Counted from the first letter of the stretch, positions 1 to 5,953 are shown. The stretch is DNA of 5,953 bases from Bdellovibrionales bacterium RBG_16_40_8 (GCA_001769925.1 MEPT01000023.1:8513-14465), one strand, 5' to 3'. The notes: a model not told the origin generated them from the sequence alone. Made by a program: numbers and translations.

Positions 1-346
1 ATAGAGTCGATCCCCAACTGCCGCCAAATACATGCCACTTATTAATTTTTAAATGCTCGCGAATTTTTTCGATGTCCGAAACAAGATCCCAGGTAGTATT
101 TTCTTTAATCTCAGCATGAGGAGTGCTCTGCCCCGAACCGCGTTGATCAAATAAAATAATGCGATAGTATGTAGGGTCAAAATAACGTCGATTTTTTGGG
201 CTAATGCCGCCACCGGGGCCACCGTGAAGAAAAACTACTGGCTCACCTTGAGGATTACCGCATTCTTCAAAATAAAGTTCATGAATATTTGAAACCTTAA
301 GTCTGCCTTGTCTGTATGGTTCAATTTCAGAAAATAATTCACGCAT
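1..346 (-). CDS. pip: Proline iminopeptidase-type alpha/beta hydrolase, N-terminal 115 residues (cut by window edge)
   Basis: Serine peptidase of family S33, which removes N-terminal proline from peptides; probably cytoplasmic, since no signal peptide is visible. Translating from the ATG at 344-346 gives 115 codons running off the left edge. Visible family marks are the oxyanion-hole motif HGGPGGG (residues 41-47), DQRGSGQS (67-74), and the nucleophile elbow GGSWGSTL (108-115), which places the catalytic Ser at 110. The catalytic Asp and His lie in the missing part; the family is usually about 310-320 residues, so roughly a third is present. A Shine-Dalgarno GGAG (plus-strand 357-360) sits 10 nt before the ATG. 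The gene starts 19 bp after the thiolase stop on the same strand, so the two are probably co-transcribed. The spacing between HGGPGGG and GGSWGS fits proline iminopeptidase better than other hydrolases, but exact substrate preference is inferred. Confidence 0.9.
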   Translation of the reverse strand, partial: MRELFSEIEPYRQGRLKVSNIHELYFEECGNPQGEPVVFLHGGPGGGISPKNRRYFDPTYYRIILFDQRGSGQSTPHAEIKENTTWDLVSDIEKIREHLKINKWHVFGGSWGSTL

Positions 347-356
347 TACTTGTGTT

Positions 357-362
357 CTCCAC
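357..362 (-). promoter_or_regulatory. Ribosome binding site of the proline iminopeptidase gene
   Basis: The minus strand reads GTGGAG, ending 10 nt before the ATG at 346. It lies in the 19-bp gap after the thiolase stop, so translation of the hydrolase can initiate independently although transcription is probably shared. Confidence 0.6.
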
Positions 363-365
363 TTT

Positions 366-1631
366 TTAATTTTTTTCTAAAATAGCTGTGACTCCCATGC
401 CACCGCCTGTACAAATTGAAATTAGACCACGGCCCGAACCTTTTTTGTGCAGTATTTTAGCCAAAGCGCTAACAATGCGCGCACCGGTAGCCGCAAACGG
501 GTGGCCAAGAGCAATGCTGCCGCCACAGACGTTCATTTTTTTTCTGTCGATAGAACCAAGTGCACTATTTAACCCAAGCTTTGTGCGGCAGAATTCTTCA
601 GACTCCCAGGCTTTTAGTGTGCATAAAACCTGCGCAGCAAAGGCCTCATGAATTTCATAAAAATCAAAATCCTGCAGATTTAGATTTGCTTTTTTAAGCA
701 TACGAGAAACTGCATATGTCGGTGCCATCAATAAGCCTTCATCTTTAACAAAATCTACCGCAGCAACCTCACAATGAGTCATGTGTGCAAGTACAGGTAG
801 CTCCATTCGCGCAGCCCAGGTGTCTGAAGATAGAAGTATTGCAGCAGAGCCGTCGGTCAAAGTTGAGCTGTTAGCAGCAGTTAGTGTGCCAGATTTTGAG
901 CGATCAAAAACAGGTGAAAGTTTAGCCATTTTCTCAAGAGTTGTTTCACGAACATTATTATCTTTATTAAGGCCGTAAAAAGGTACTAATAGATTATCGT
1001 AAAATCCGTCTTTGTAGGCCTTGAGCGCATTCATGTGACTAATGTAAGCTATGGCGTCTTGCTCTTCGCGAGTTATACGCCATTTTTTTGCCGTGAGTTC
1101 ACAGCTTTCTCCCATAGATAAGCCAGTACGTGGTTCTTGCACGGCGGGTGTTACTGGCAATAAATCTTTAGGGCGCAGTTGAGAAATAATTTGTAATTTC
1201 TCAACTATATTTTTAGCACGAGATAATTTTAAAAGCTTGTGCGCAAAAGAGCGGCTAAAAACCACAGGTAAATCTGAGTTGGTGTCAGCTCCACCGGCTA
1301 TACCCACATCTATTTGGCCAAGGGCGATTTTGTTTCTAATTAAAATTGCAGCTTCAAGACTGGTGCCACAGGCCTGGGTAATCGTGTATGCTGGGGATTC
1401 GGCTGAAATCCCACAACCAAGAGCACATTCGCGTGCGAAATTCCAGTCTGCAGAGTGGGCCATAACCGTACCTAGGGCTACTTCCCCCAGAATATGGTTT
1501 TGTAAATGGTATTTTTCAACAAGCCCCTTAAGACTTGCCGTCATGAGTTCTTGATTGGATATTCCCGAATAAGCCCCAAATGACCTTGCAAAAGGAATTC
1601 TAACGCCTCCAAGTACTGCTATTTTTTGCAT
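366..1631 (-). CDS. fadI: 3-ketoacyl-CoA thiolase, FadI / trifunctional-beta type
   Basis: Thiolase of 421 residues (E. coli FadI is about 436), expected to cleave 3-ketoacyl-CoA with CoA into acetyl-CoA and a shortened acyl-CoA, the last step of fatty-acid beta-oxidation. Visible catalytic parts are the nucleophilic Cys88 in QACGTS, His328 in HEAF (328-331), His377 in GHPFAATGAR (376-385), and the second catalytic Cys407 in CTGGGMG (407-413). HEAF, where FadA and acetoacetyl-CoA thiolases have NEAF, points to the FadI/HADHB branch. The insert at about residues 128-180, with a MGES segment, also fits that branch. The ATG at 1629-1631 has only a short GGGG (plus 1637-1640) 5 nt upstream; upstream in-frame stops exclude a longer start. 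The hydroxyacyl-CoA dehydrogenase/hydratase partner FadJ is not in the window; a hydrolase gene follows instead. Chain-length preference cannot be read from the sequence. Confidence 0.92.
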   Translation of the reverse strand: MQKIAVLGGVRIPFARSFGAYSGISNQELMTASLKGLVEKYHLQNHILGEVALGTVMAHSADWNFARECALGCGISAESPAYTITQACGTSLEAAILIRNKIALGQIDVGIAGGADTNSDLPVVFSRSFAHKLLKLSRAKNIVEKLQIISQLRPKDLLPVTPAVQEPRTGLSMGESCELTAKKWRITREEQDAIAYISHMNALKAYKDGFYDNLLVPFYGLNKDNNVRETTLEKMAKLSPVFDRSKSGTLTAANSSTLTDGSAAILLSSDTWAARMELPVLAHMTHCEVAAVDFVKDEGLLMAPTYAVSRMLKKANLNLQDFDFYEIHEAFAAQVLCTLKAWESEEFCRTKLGLNSALGSIDRKKMNVCGGSIALGHPFAATGARIVSALAKILHKKGSGRGLISICTGGGMGVTAILEKN

Positions 1632-1734
1632 ATGAACCCCATGTTAACTTTGACACAAAGGTTACTCACTGGCGCGATGCGGCAGCAAGATATTTCTCCT
1701 CTGTCTGTGTGCGTATCATTAGAATGCTATAGTT
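1632..1734. promoter_or_regulatory. Divergent intergenic region between thiolase and double-SIS genes
   Basis: This 103-bp gap separates two divergent genes and must hold promoters for both directions unless transcription enters from outside. Candidates on plus are a TTGACA (1650-1655) with no convincing -10 at 16-18 bp, a TATCAT (1714-1719), and an extended -10-like TGCTATAGT (1725-1733) that lies directly against the next start codon. An imperfect inverted repeat (1646-1663: AACTTTG, ACA, CAAAGGTT, one-base bulge) overlaps the TTGACA and could be an operator. On minus no good -35/-10 pair was found. The function is inferred from gene orientation; individual elements are weak. Confidence 0.4.
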
Positions 1735-3258
1735 ATGGAGTCTGCAGAAGAATTTCTCTCAACAGGTCAAAAATTTCAATTAGGCTTTCTTGAAACAGAA
1801 AAGCCACATCCTAAAACTGTCAATTTGTCAGAACTTGCCAACACAGATGTGTCGAAAGCTATAAGAGCCTTGGTCGCAGTCGATTGTGAGGCTCTTCATA
1901 AGCTAAAAGAGCATGTAAACGAAATACTTGAATTGCGAGACTCTATTCAGGCTACCTGGAAATCTGGAGGCCGAGTTTTTTTATGTGGTTGCGGTGCTAC
2001 AGGTAGACTTTCTCTAATGCTTGAGTGTCTTTATCGCGAACAAAATCCGCAATCTGAGAAAGTTATTTCTTTCATGGCAGGCGGAGACGTGGCACTTGTA
2101 CATTCGCTAGAGGGCTTTGAAGATTTTCCCGAATTTGGAGAGCGACATTTACGACAACTAGGTTTTGCAGAGCAAGATCTTTTGCTAGCAGTTACCGAGG
2201 GAGGTGAAACGCCTTACGTGATCGGCGCTGCAGAAGCAGCCGCAAAGGTCTCACGTAGTTCACCATATTTTCTTTATTGCAACCACGATTCAGTACTTAG
2301 AGAACATGTTGAACGCTCTAGGCGAGTTATTGATAATAAAAATATAAAAAAAATTAATTTATGTGTGGGGCCTATGGCACTTACTGGCAGTACGCGAATG
2401 CAGGCGTCAACTGTTTTACAGTTAGCGATTGGTTTTGCATTACTTACAGATTTTTCTGCCGAAAAAATCAATTATTGGATAGAAAATCTTCGCCAATATT
2501 TAATTGAAAATGCAGAAGTTTTTTTGCCACCATTTATTAAGTGTGAGTCAAGCGAGTATCAGGCTGGTCGTTACATTTTTTATCATGTGCACGATTATCC
2601 TATAAGTGTTTTTACTGATACTACCGAGCGCGCGCCAACATTTTCTCTCACTCCGTTTAGTCACAAGGGTGCAGAGCGACTTTTAAAAATGCAGCCATCT
2701 CTTTGTTACATTTGCTTGCCCGGCACTAAAACTTCTGAAGATGCCTGGCATAATTTACTACGTCGATCCCCTAGGGCGTTGAATTGGCATGATATTGATA
2801 GCCGTACGAAATCTTCTTATTTACATGCTTTTGATTTTTCTTTAGAGGCAATAAAATTTAGAAATTGGTTAACAAATAATAAAGAGCACTCCAATTTTGA
2901 AATATTACGTGGTAAAGACACTCTTTTGTGGCGACTTCAAGATAAAGAGATGTCGATTTTATGGCCTCAAGACTCATTTTCACTTTTTGAGCACACACTT
3001 TTAAAAATGTTTTTAAATATTCACTCAACTTTAATTATGGGCATACTCGGACGCTATGAACGCAATCTTATGACGTGGGTCTACCCCACCAACGGCAAAC
3101 TAATCGATAGGGCAACACGTTATGTACAAGCCCTTCTAAAAGAAGAGGGTATTATAATACCTTATCAAAAAATTGTTGAAAAGTTATTCGATGTGAAGAA
3201 AACAATTAGCGGTAATGAGTCTATTGTACTGGCAACATTTGCAGCATTTATTCGTTAA
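1735..3258 (+). CDS. Double SIS-domain protein of the MurQ / glucokinase-regulatory-protein (GKRP) family
   Basis: At 507 residues this is much longer than MurQ (about 300; N-acetylmuramic acid 6-phosphate etherase) and nearer vertebrate GKRP (about 625, two SIS domains). The first SIS domain (about 20-240) has the MurQ-like start TEKPHP (21-26), the phosphate loop GCGATGR (85-91), AGGD (115-118), EGFED (126-130), GGETPYVIGA (156-165) and GPMALTGSTRMQAST (212-226). The second half (about 275-470) is diverged but shows DTTERAPTF (295-303), matching MurQ DASECPPTY, and a C-terminal MurQ signature: NLMTWVYPTNGKLIDRA (444-460). In the first domain the MurQ DASE glutamate is replaced (Leu97 by my alignment), as in GKRP; EGxED is kept. 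It is probably a cytoplasmic sugar-phosphate-binding regulator or a modified etherase; which one cannot be told. The ATG at 1735 has no Shine-Dalgarno, but an in-frame stop at 1720-1722 and no good later start leave it the only ATG choice. It overlaps the convergent lipoprotein gene by 11 bp. Confidence 0.85.
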   Translation: MESAEEFLSTGQKFQLGFLETEKPHPKTVNLSELANTDVSKAIRALVAVDCEALHKLKEHVNEILELRDSIQATWKSGGRVFLCGCGATGRLSLMLECLYREQNPQSEKVISFMAGGDVALVHSLEGFEDFPEFGERHLRQLGFAEQDLLLAVTEGGETPYVIGAAEAAAKVSRSSPYFLYCNHDSVLREHVERSRRVIDNKNIKKINLCVGPMALTGSTRMQASTVLQLAIGFALLTDFSAEKINYWIENLRQYLIENAEVFLPPFIKCESSEYQAGRYIFYHVHDYPISVFTDTTERAPTFSLTPFSHKGAERLLKMQPSLCYICLPGTKTSEDAWHNLLRRSPRALNWHDIDSRTKSSYLHAFDFSLEAIKFRNWLTNNKEHSNFEILRGKDTLLWRLQDKEMSILWPQDSFSLFEHTLLKMFLNIHSTLIMGILGRYERNLMTWVYPTNGKLIDRATRYVQALLKEEGIIIPYQKIVEKLFDVKKTISGNESIVLATFAAFIR

Positions 3259-3730
3259 CAATTGTTAGAGTAATCGGCTGTACGATCTCGTTATTTAACA
3301 AAAGACCATCAACTTTGAATTTTATTGGTTTACCCTTACACTTTTCGTATTGAGTAGAGTGTTTTTGTAGAGCATGTAGGCGAAAAGTGTAGTGTAGCAG
3401 GACGCGCTCTTTTGGATATAGTACGGTGGCCCGTGGAGTTTCAAACTCTTGATTATTGAGACATTCTGGATCGTCAAATTGCAGTAGTTCACGCGTTTGA
3501 AAACTTAAAAACTGCCCAGAATTATTTACCAGTTCTGCTGTTACCCACATTGTTGAGGTAAGGCCGCTTACCTTTAGACGTAGCTCCACTTGATTAGCAG
3601 CAAGATTATATACGTGTATATCTTTACCTACTAATGGCTTAGGTTCGCTAAGTTTTTTAAAAGTTTCACACCCCATAATGTTAGCAATGAAAAAACTAAA
3701 TATTAAAAATTTTTTATAATTATTTAGCAT
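3248..3730 (-). CDS. Small uncharacterised lipoprotein
   Basis: This 160-residue protein starts at the ATG at 3728-3730. It has a lipoprotein signal peptide: NNYKK, a hydrophobic stretch (about residues 8-19), then the lipobox IMGC with the lipidated Cys at 21. Residue +2 is Glu, not Asp, so outer-membrane sorting is expected under enterobacterial rules. The mature part is predicted to be mostly beta and has two further cysteines (90 and 131) that could form a disulfide. I do not recognise a family. A seven-residue longer GTG start at 3751 exists, but the ATG puts the signal peptide at the N-terminus. The ATG overlaps the end of the RNase Y gene by 11 nt and has no clear ribosome binding site, which suggests translational coupling and the same mRNA. 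Its 3' end overlaps the convergent double-SIS gene by 11 bp. Confidence 0.8.
   Translation of the reverse strand: MLNNYKKFLIFSFFIANIMGCETFKKLSEPKPLVGKDIHVYNLAANQVELRLKVSGLTSTMWVTAELVNNSGQFLSFQTRELLQFDDPECLNNQEFETPRATVLYPKERVLLHYTFRLHALQKHSTQYEKCKGKPIKFKVDGLLLNNEIVQPITLTIVNE
3256..3267. repeat. 12-bp perfect palindrome at the convergent gene ends
   Basis: TAACAATTGTTA equals its own reverse complement. It begins at the TAA stop of the plus-strand double-SIS gene and lies within the last codons of the minus-strand lipoprotein gene. It is too AT-rich, and lacks a loop and T-tract, to be a normal terminator. It may be chance or a protein-binding site. Confidence 0.4.
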
Positions 3731-5288
3731 ATTCGACAGCTTGGGTTTCACGTACTACAGTAACACGAATTTGACCGGGGTACTGCATTTCGTTTTCAAT
3801 TTTATGAGCTATTTGCCTACTTAGATCAAGGGCGCGTAAATCATCAATTTGTCCTCCGTCAACGTAAACGCGTACTTCTCTTCCTGCGCTTAATACATGG
3901 GTATCCACTACACCATTAAAGCCACTCGCAATAGTTTGTAAGTCTTGAATTTTTTGCGTGTAAGTAGCAACTGTTGAGCGGCGAGCACCTGGTCTGGCTC
4001 CTGAAATTGCGTCAGCGGCAATTACTAGAAATGCAAGATTAGTATTTGGTTGCTCATCAAAATGGTGCGCGCGAACGGCATGAACAACGCGATCAGATTC
4101 GCCATGCTGTTTTATAAAATCTGCACCAATAACAGCGTGACCACCATCGATTGAATGGTCCATAGCTTTACCAATGTCGTGAAGTAGGCCAGCCCTTCTT
4201 GCGTCAGTTATAGGCACATCAAGTTCGGCGGCTAAAAGTCCACATAAAAATCCAACTTCTGCGCAATGAAAGTACTGATTTTGTGTGAACGAATATCGGT
4301 AACGAAGCGCGCCTAGCATATTTTTAATTTCTGGATTTAAATTTTCAGCTCGAAGTTCTTTGGCTATCTTGTTTCCGTCACTTAATATTTTTTGAAAAAG
4401 ATCTTTTTTAATATTCGCTGCAATTTGCTCGATTCTACGCGGATTAATATTCATTTCAGACATCATTTTATCAACAGTGGCTCGTCCCAATTCACGCCGA
4501 ACTGGATCAAAGCCATAGATATTAACGGCATTATTTTGCTCGTCATACGCAAGATCGACACCACATATTTTCTCAACTTGCCGGAGATTTTCTTGATCTT
4601 TACCCAGCACACGATTTTTTTGTTCATCATTTTCGAAATTAAGGTAGCCTATGCCGCGTTCAGGGCAATATGCGCGAGCAAAGCGATTAATTATCATTGT
4701 AAGAGTTCTTTTTGCCACAATTTCAGCATTGTCCGTTGCCTCTTCTTCTTGAGTTATAATCGCACGCGCAATTTCAATTTCCTTTTCATCTAGCTTTTTT
4801 ATATATATGTCTTTTAACACCTGTTCTTTTGGCGTTTCGGTTTTAGTTTCAAGTTTTATGACAAATGATTCGTGAATCTTCTTTTTTTGCTGCCGTTTTT
4901 GTTCTATGCGACGGGTTGCAGAATTTATCTGATTTTCAAAAATATCTACATCAGACTGATGTTCACTAACATTTTTTTGTAATATTTCTATTTTAGCTTC
5001 GAGATCTGCCTCACGATTAGAAATGTGATTTTCAATTTGCTCGATTCTTTGTTCGATTTTGGTGCTTTCTTGCTCGTAGTGATCGTTAAGCTGTTCGCGA
5101 TATTGTTCTGCCCTGGCCTTCGCCGTATCTTCTATTTCTTTGACTTTTTCTTGTGCCTCTTCAAGGATATGCGCGACCTCGGCCTTAGTTTGGGCTCTAC
5201 GCAGCTTGGTTATTATTAGCCTTAGAAACATAATAAGTGCAAACCCTAGGGAGAAACAAAAAAGCGCAACATAATATGGCGAAGTCAT
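3720..5288 (-). CDS. rny: Ribonuclease Y, membrane-anchored endoribonuclease
   Basis: This 522-residue protein, the usual RNase Y length, starts mRNA decay by endonucleolytic cleavage at the inner membrane. Domains in order are an N-terminal membrane helix (about 5-26), a long charged coiled coil (about 32-145), a KH domain (about 200-275, with GFDPVRRE at 259-266), an HD phosphohydrolase domain (about 330-435), and the family C-terminus ending VVRETQAVEYAK. Metal and catalytic residues visible are His341, His370-Asp371 in LLHDIGK, His384, His408/409 and Asp426 in AADAISGARPGAR. The KH GXXG loop, GREG in Bacillus subtilis, reads GKDQ here (229-232). I chose the ATG at 5286-5288 because an AAGGAG lies 12 nt before it; a nine-residue longer ATG at 5315 would lie upstream of that site. 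A lipoprotein gene overlaps its 3' end. Confidence 0.95.
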   Translation of the reverse strand: MTSPYYVALFCFSLGFALIMFLRLIITKLRRAQTKAEVAHILEEAQEKVKEIEDTAKARAEQYREQLNDHYEQESTKIEQRIEQIENHISNREADLEAKIEILQKNVSEHQSDVDIFENQINSATRRIEQKRQQKKKIHESFVIKLETKTETPKEQVLKDIYIKKLDEKEIEIARAIITQEEEATDNAEIVAKRTLTMIINRFARAYCPERGIGYLNFENDEQKNRVLGKDQENLRQVEKICGVDLAYDEQNNAVNIYGFDPVRRELGRATVDKMMSEMNINPRRIEQIAANIKKDLFQKILSDGNKIAKELRAENLNPEIKNMLGALRYRYSFTQNQYFHCAEVGFLCGLLAAELDVPITDARRAGLLHDIGKAMDHSIDGGHAVIGADFIKQHGESDRVVHAVRAHHFDEQPNTNLAFLVIAADAISGARPGARRSTVATYTQKIQDLQTIASGFNGVVDTHVLSAGREVRVYVDGGQIDDLRALDLSRQIAHKIENEMQYPGQIRVTVVRETQAVEYAK

Positions 5289-5300
5289 AGAATAAAAACT

Positions 5301-5306
5301 CTCCTT
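5301..5306 (-). promoter_or_regulatory. Ribosome binding site that decides the rny start
   Basis: The minus strand reads AAGGAG, 12 nt before the ATG at 5288. The spacing is slightly long, but it lies downstream of the alternative ATG at 5315, so it supports the shorter 522-residue product, whose membrane helix then starts right at the N-terminus. Confidence 0.65.
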
Positions 5307-5341
5307 TATGCACAATTTATCGCTGACCTGTCCTTTTGGCT

Positions 5342-5370
5342 ATTAAAAATTAATTACCGCAAGCCGACAA
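5342..5370 (-). promoter_or_regulatory. Candidate sigma-70-type promoter for rny
   Basis: Read on the minus strand, TTGTCG (plus 5365-5370; 4 of 6 consensus -35) is followed by exactly 17 bp and then TTTAAT (plus 5342-5347; 5 of 6 consensus -10). Transcription would start near 5335, giving a 5' leader of about 45-50 nt before the rny ATG that contains the AAGGAG. The region is AT-rich, so a chance match is possible. Confidence 0.45.
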
Positions 5371-5381
5371 TTATGTAGGTT

Positions 5382-5385
5382 GAGG
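5382..5385 (+). promoter_or_regulatory. Ribosome binding site of the cyclic-nucleotide-binding protein gene
   Basis: GAGG ends 5 nt before the ATG at 5391, a normal spacing, and supports that start. A weak -10-like TATGTA (5372-5377) overlaps the same stretch and is too close to the ATG to be a convincing promoter. Confidence 0.55.
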
Positions 5386-5390
5386 TTTAA

Positions 5391-5953
5391 ATGACAACAG
5401 AGCGTCGATTTAAGAAAGGCGAACTAATTTTCGGTGAAGGCGAGCAACTGACTGCGTTCTACGTATTACAGTCAGGAAAAGTTTCTTTGTATGTTGAGCG
5501 TAATGAGCAGAAATGCGAAGTAGACCAACCTATTGTTGGTCATGTTATTGGAGAACAGGGAGTTTTTGGCTTTGCACGTCAAGCATTTAATGCCGAGGCT
5601 CTATCTGAAGTAAAACTAGTAGAAATACCAATTGACTCTGTAAAAGCTGTGTTTGAAAAGTCGACTCCATCTTACAAAATTTTCGTTAAAGCACTAGGAG
5701 ATGAATTACGTCGCCTTCGCGGTGTTATCAAAACACATAAAATGGAGCAGGATAATATGCCCTGTCCGCCGCGCTATATTGCTCGCCTAACTGCTATCTT
5801 ATCGTTAGTAGCGTATCATATTGGAGCTTCGCCTAAAAAAAATGATATTCCAGCCTATAAATTAGAAGAAGAGCGTAAGAAAAACCCAACATTTAAAGAC
5901 ACAGATATATTACTCTCATTTAATGTTTTAAAAATTTATGTCCAGCGGATGTT
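5391..5953 (+). CDS. Cyclic nucleotide-binding domain protein, N-terminal 187 residues (cut by window edge)
   Basis: The ATG at 5391 opens a frame that stays open to the right edge (187 codons plus 2 nt). Residues about 5-115 read as a CRP-like cNMP beta-barrel: FKKGELIFGEGE (7-18), FYVLQSGKVSLYV (23-35), and a phosphate-binding-cassette-like IGEQGVFGFARQAF (53-66) that parallels CRP GELGLFE...RSA. Arg63 is the likely phosphate-binding arginine, with a loop about two residues shorter than in CRP. Then follows a helix with DELRRLRG (104-111). Residues about 124-187 (from MPCPPRYIARL on) are predicted helical and do not resemble a CRP helix-turn-helix, so it may not be a transcription factor; the end is missing. 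It is transcribed divergently from rny across a 102-bp gap. The ligand (cAMP, cGMP or none) cannot be told from sequence. Confidence 0.8.
   Translation, partial: MTTERRFKKGELIFGEGEQLTAFYVLQSGKVSLYVERNEQKCEVDQPIVGHVIGEQGVFGFARQAFNAEALSEVKLVEIPIDSVKAVFEKSTPSYKIFVKALGDELRRLRGVIKTHKMEQDNMPCPPRYIARLTAILSLVAYHIGASPKKNDIPAYKLEEERKKNPTFKDTDILLSFNVLKIYVQRM

Noticed and set aside
388..1554. Plus-strand open frames (388-651, 781-978, 1237-1554) opposite the thiolase gene
   Set aside because: They are antisense to a well-supported thiolase with all catalytic motifs, and their translations show no recognisable domain.
1650..1678. TTGACA (1650-1655) as a -35 box for the double-SIS gene
   Set aside because: The sequence 16-18 bp downstream is GC-rich (around GCGCGATG) with no -10-like hexamer.
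1662..1700. Short minus-strand leader peptide: AGGAG (plus 1696-1700), 7 nt, then TTG and eight codons to TAA
   Set aside because: The site is well spaced, but TTG is a weak start, the peptide has no regulatory codon run, and no attenuator hairpin follows. Probably chance.
2274..2471. Minus-strand open frame inside the double-SIS gene
   Set aside because: It is antisense to the conserved GPMALTGSTRMQAST region; no ribosome binding site or domain supports it.
1735..3258. Calling the double-SIS protein MurQ (MurNAc-6-phosphate etherase)
   Set aside because: It is about 200 residues longer, lacks the DASE glutamate in its first SIS domain, and has GGETP in place of the MurQ SGRTP motif; the etherase role is unproven.
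3731..3751. Longer GTG start for the lipoprotein at 3751
   Set aside because: It would add seven residues before the signal peptide and deepen the overlap with rny; the ATG at 3730 gives a standard lipoprotein N-terminus.
4392..5219. Plus-strand open frames (4392-4793 and 5025-5219) opposite rny, one rich in hydrophobic residues
   Set aside because: They are the antisense image of the RNase Y coding sequence; the hydrophobic look comes from reversing charged coiled-coil codons (GAA/AAA to TTC/TTT).

Overview
The window is a compact, AT-rich stretch of bacterial chromosome with six protein genes and almost no spare DNA. The longest gene-free gaps are about 100 bp, and both are divergent promoter regions. 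RNase Y next to a FadI-type (HEAF) thiolase suggests a proteobacterium-like lineage that uses RNase Y, for example Bdellovibrionota/Oligoflexia or a former deltaproteobacterial group. That placement is inferred from gene content and was not tested.

Layout. Positions 1-1631 hold a minus-strand pair: a FadI-like 3-ketoacyl-CoA thiolase, then after 19 bp a proline iminopeptidase-type alpha/beta hydrolase cut off by the left edge. Divergently, on plus (1735-3258), lies a 507-aa protein that reads as two fused MurQ/GKRP-type SIS domains. It meets tail-to-tail, with an 11-bp overlap, a second minus-strand pair: RNase Y (3720-5288) followed by a small lipoprotein (3248-3730) whose start codon lies inside the end of the RNase Y gene. 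Divergently from RNase Y, on plus from 5391 to the right edge, begins a cyclic-nucleotide-binding-domain protein with an unrecognised C-terminal part.

How the genes fit together. The set mixes fatty-acid beta-oxidation (thiolase), peptide breakdown (iminopeptidase), a sugar-phosphate-binding SIS protein related to peptidoglycan sugar recycling, membrane-anchored mRNA decay (RNase Y) and nucleotide sensing (cNMP domain). No single pathway unites them; it looks like ordinary core chromosome. No mobile element, tRNA, rRNA, CRISPR array or clear terminator was seen.

The most interesting item is the double-SIS protein. The two catalytic-glutamate motifs of MurQ appear to be divided between its halves: EGxED in the first and DxxE..PTF in the second. 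This suggests a fused pseudo-dimer with at most one composite site. Second is RNase Y, whose KH-domain GXXG loop reads GKDQ.
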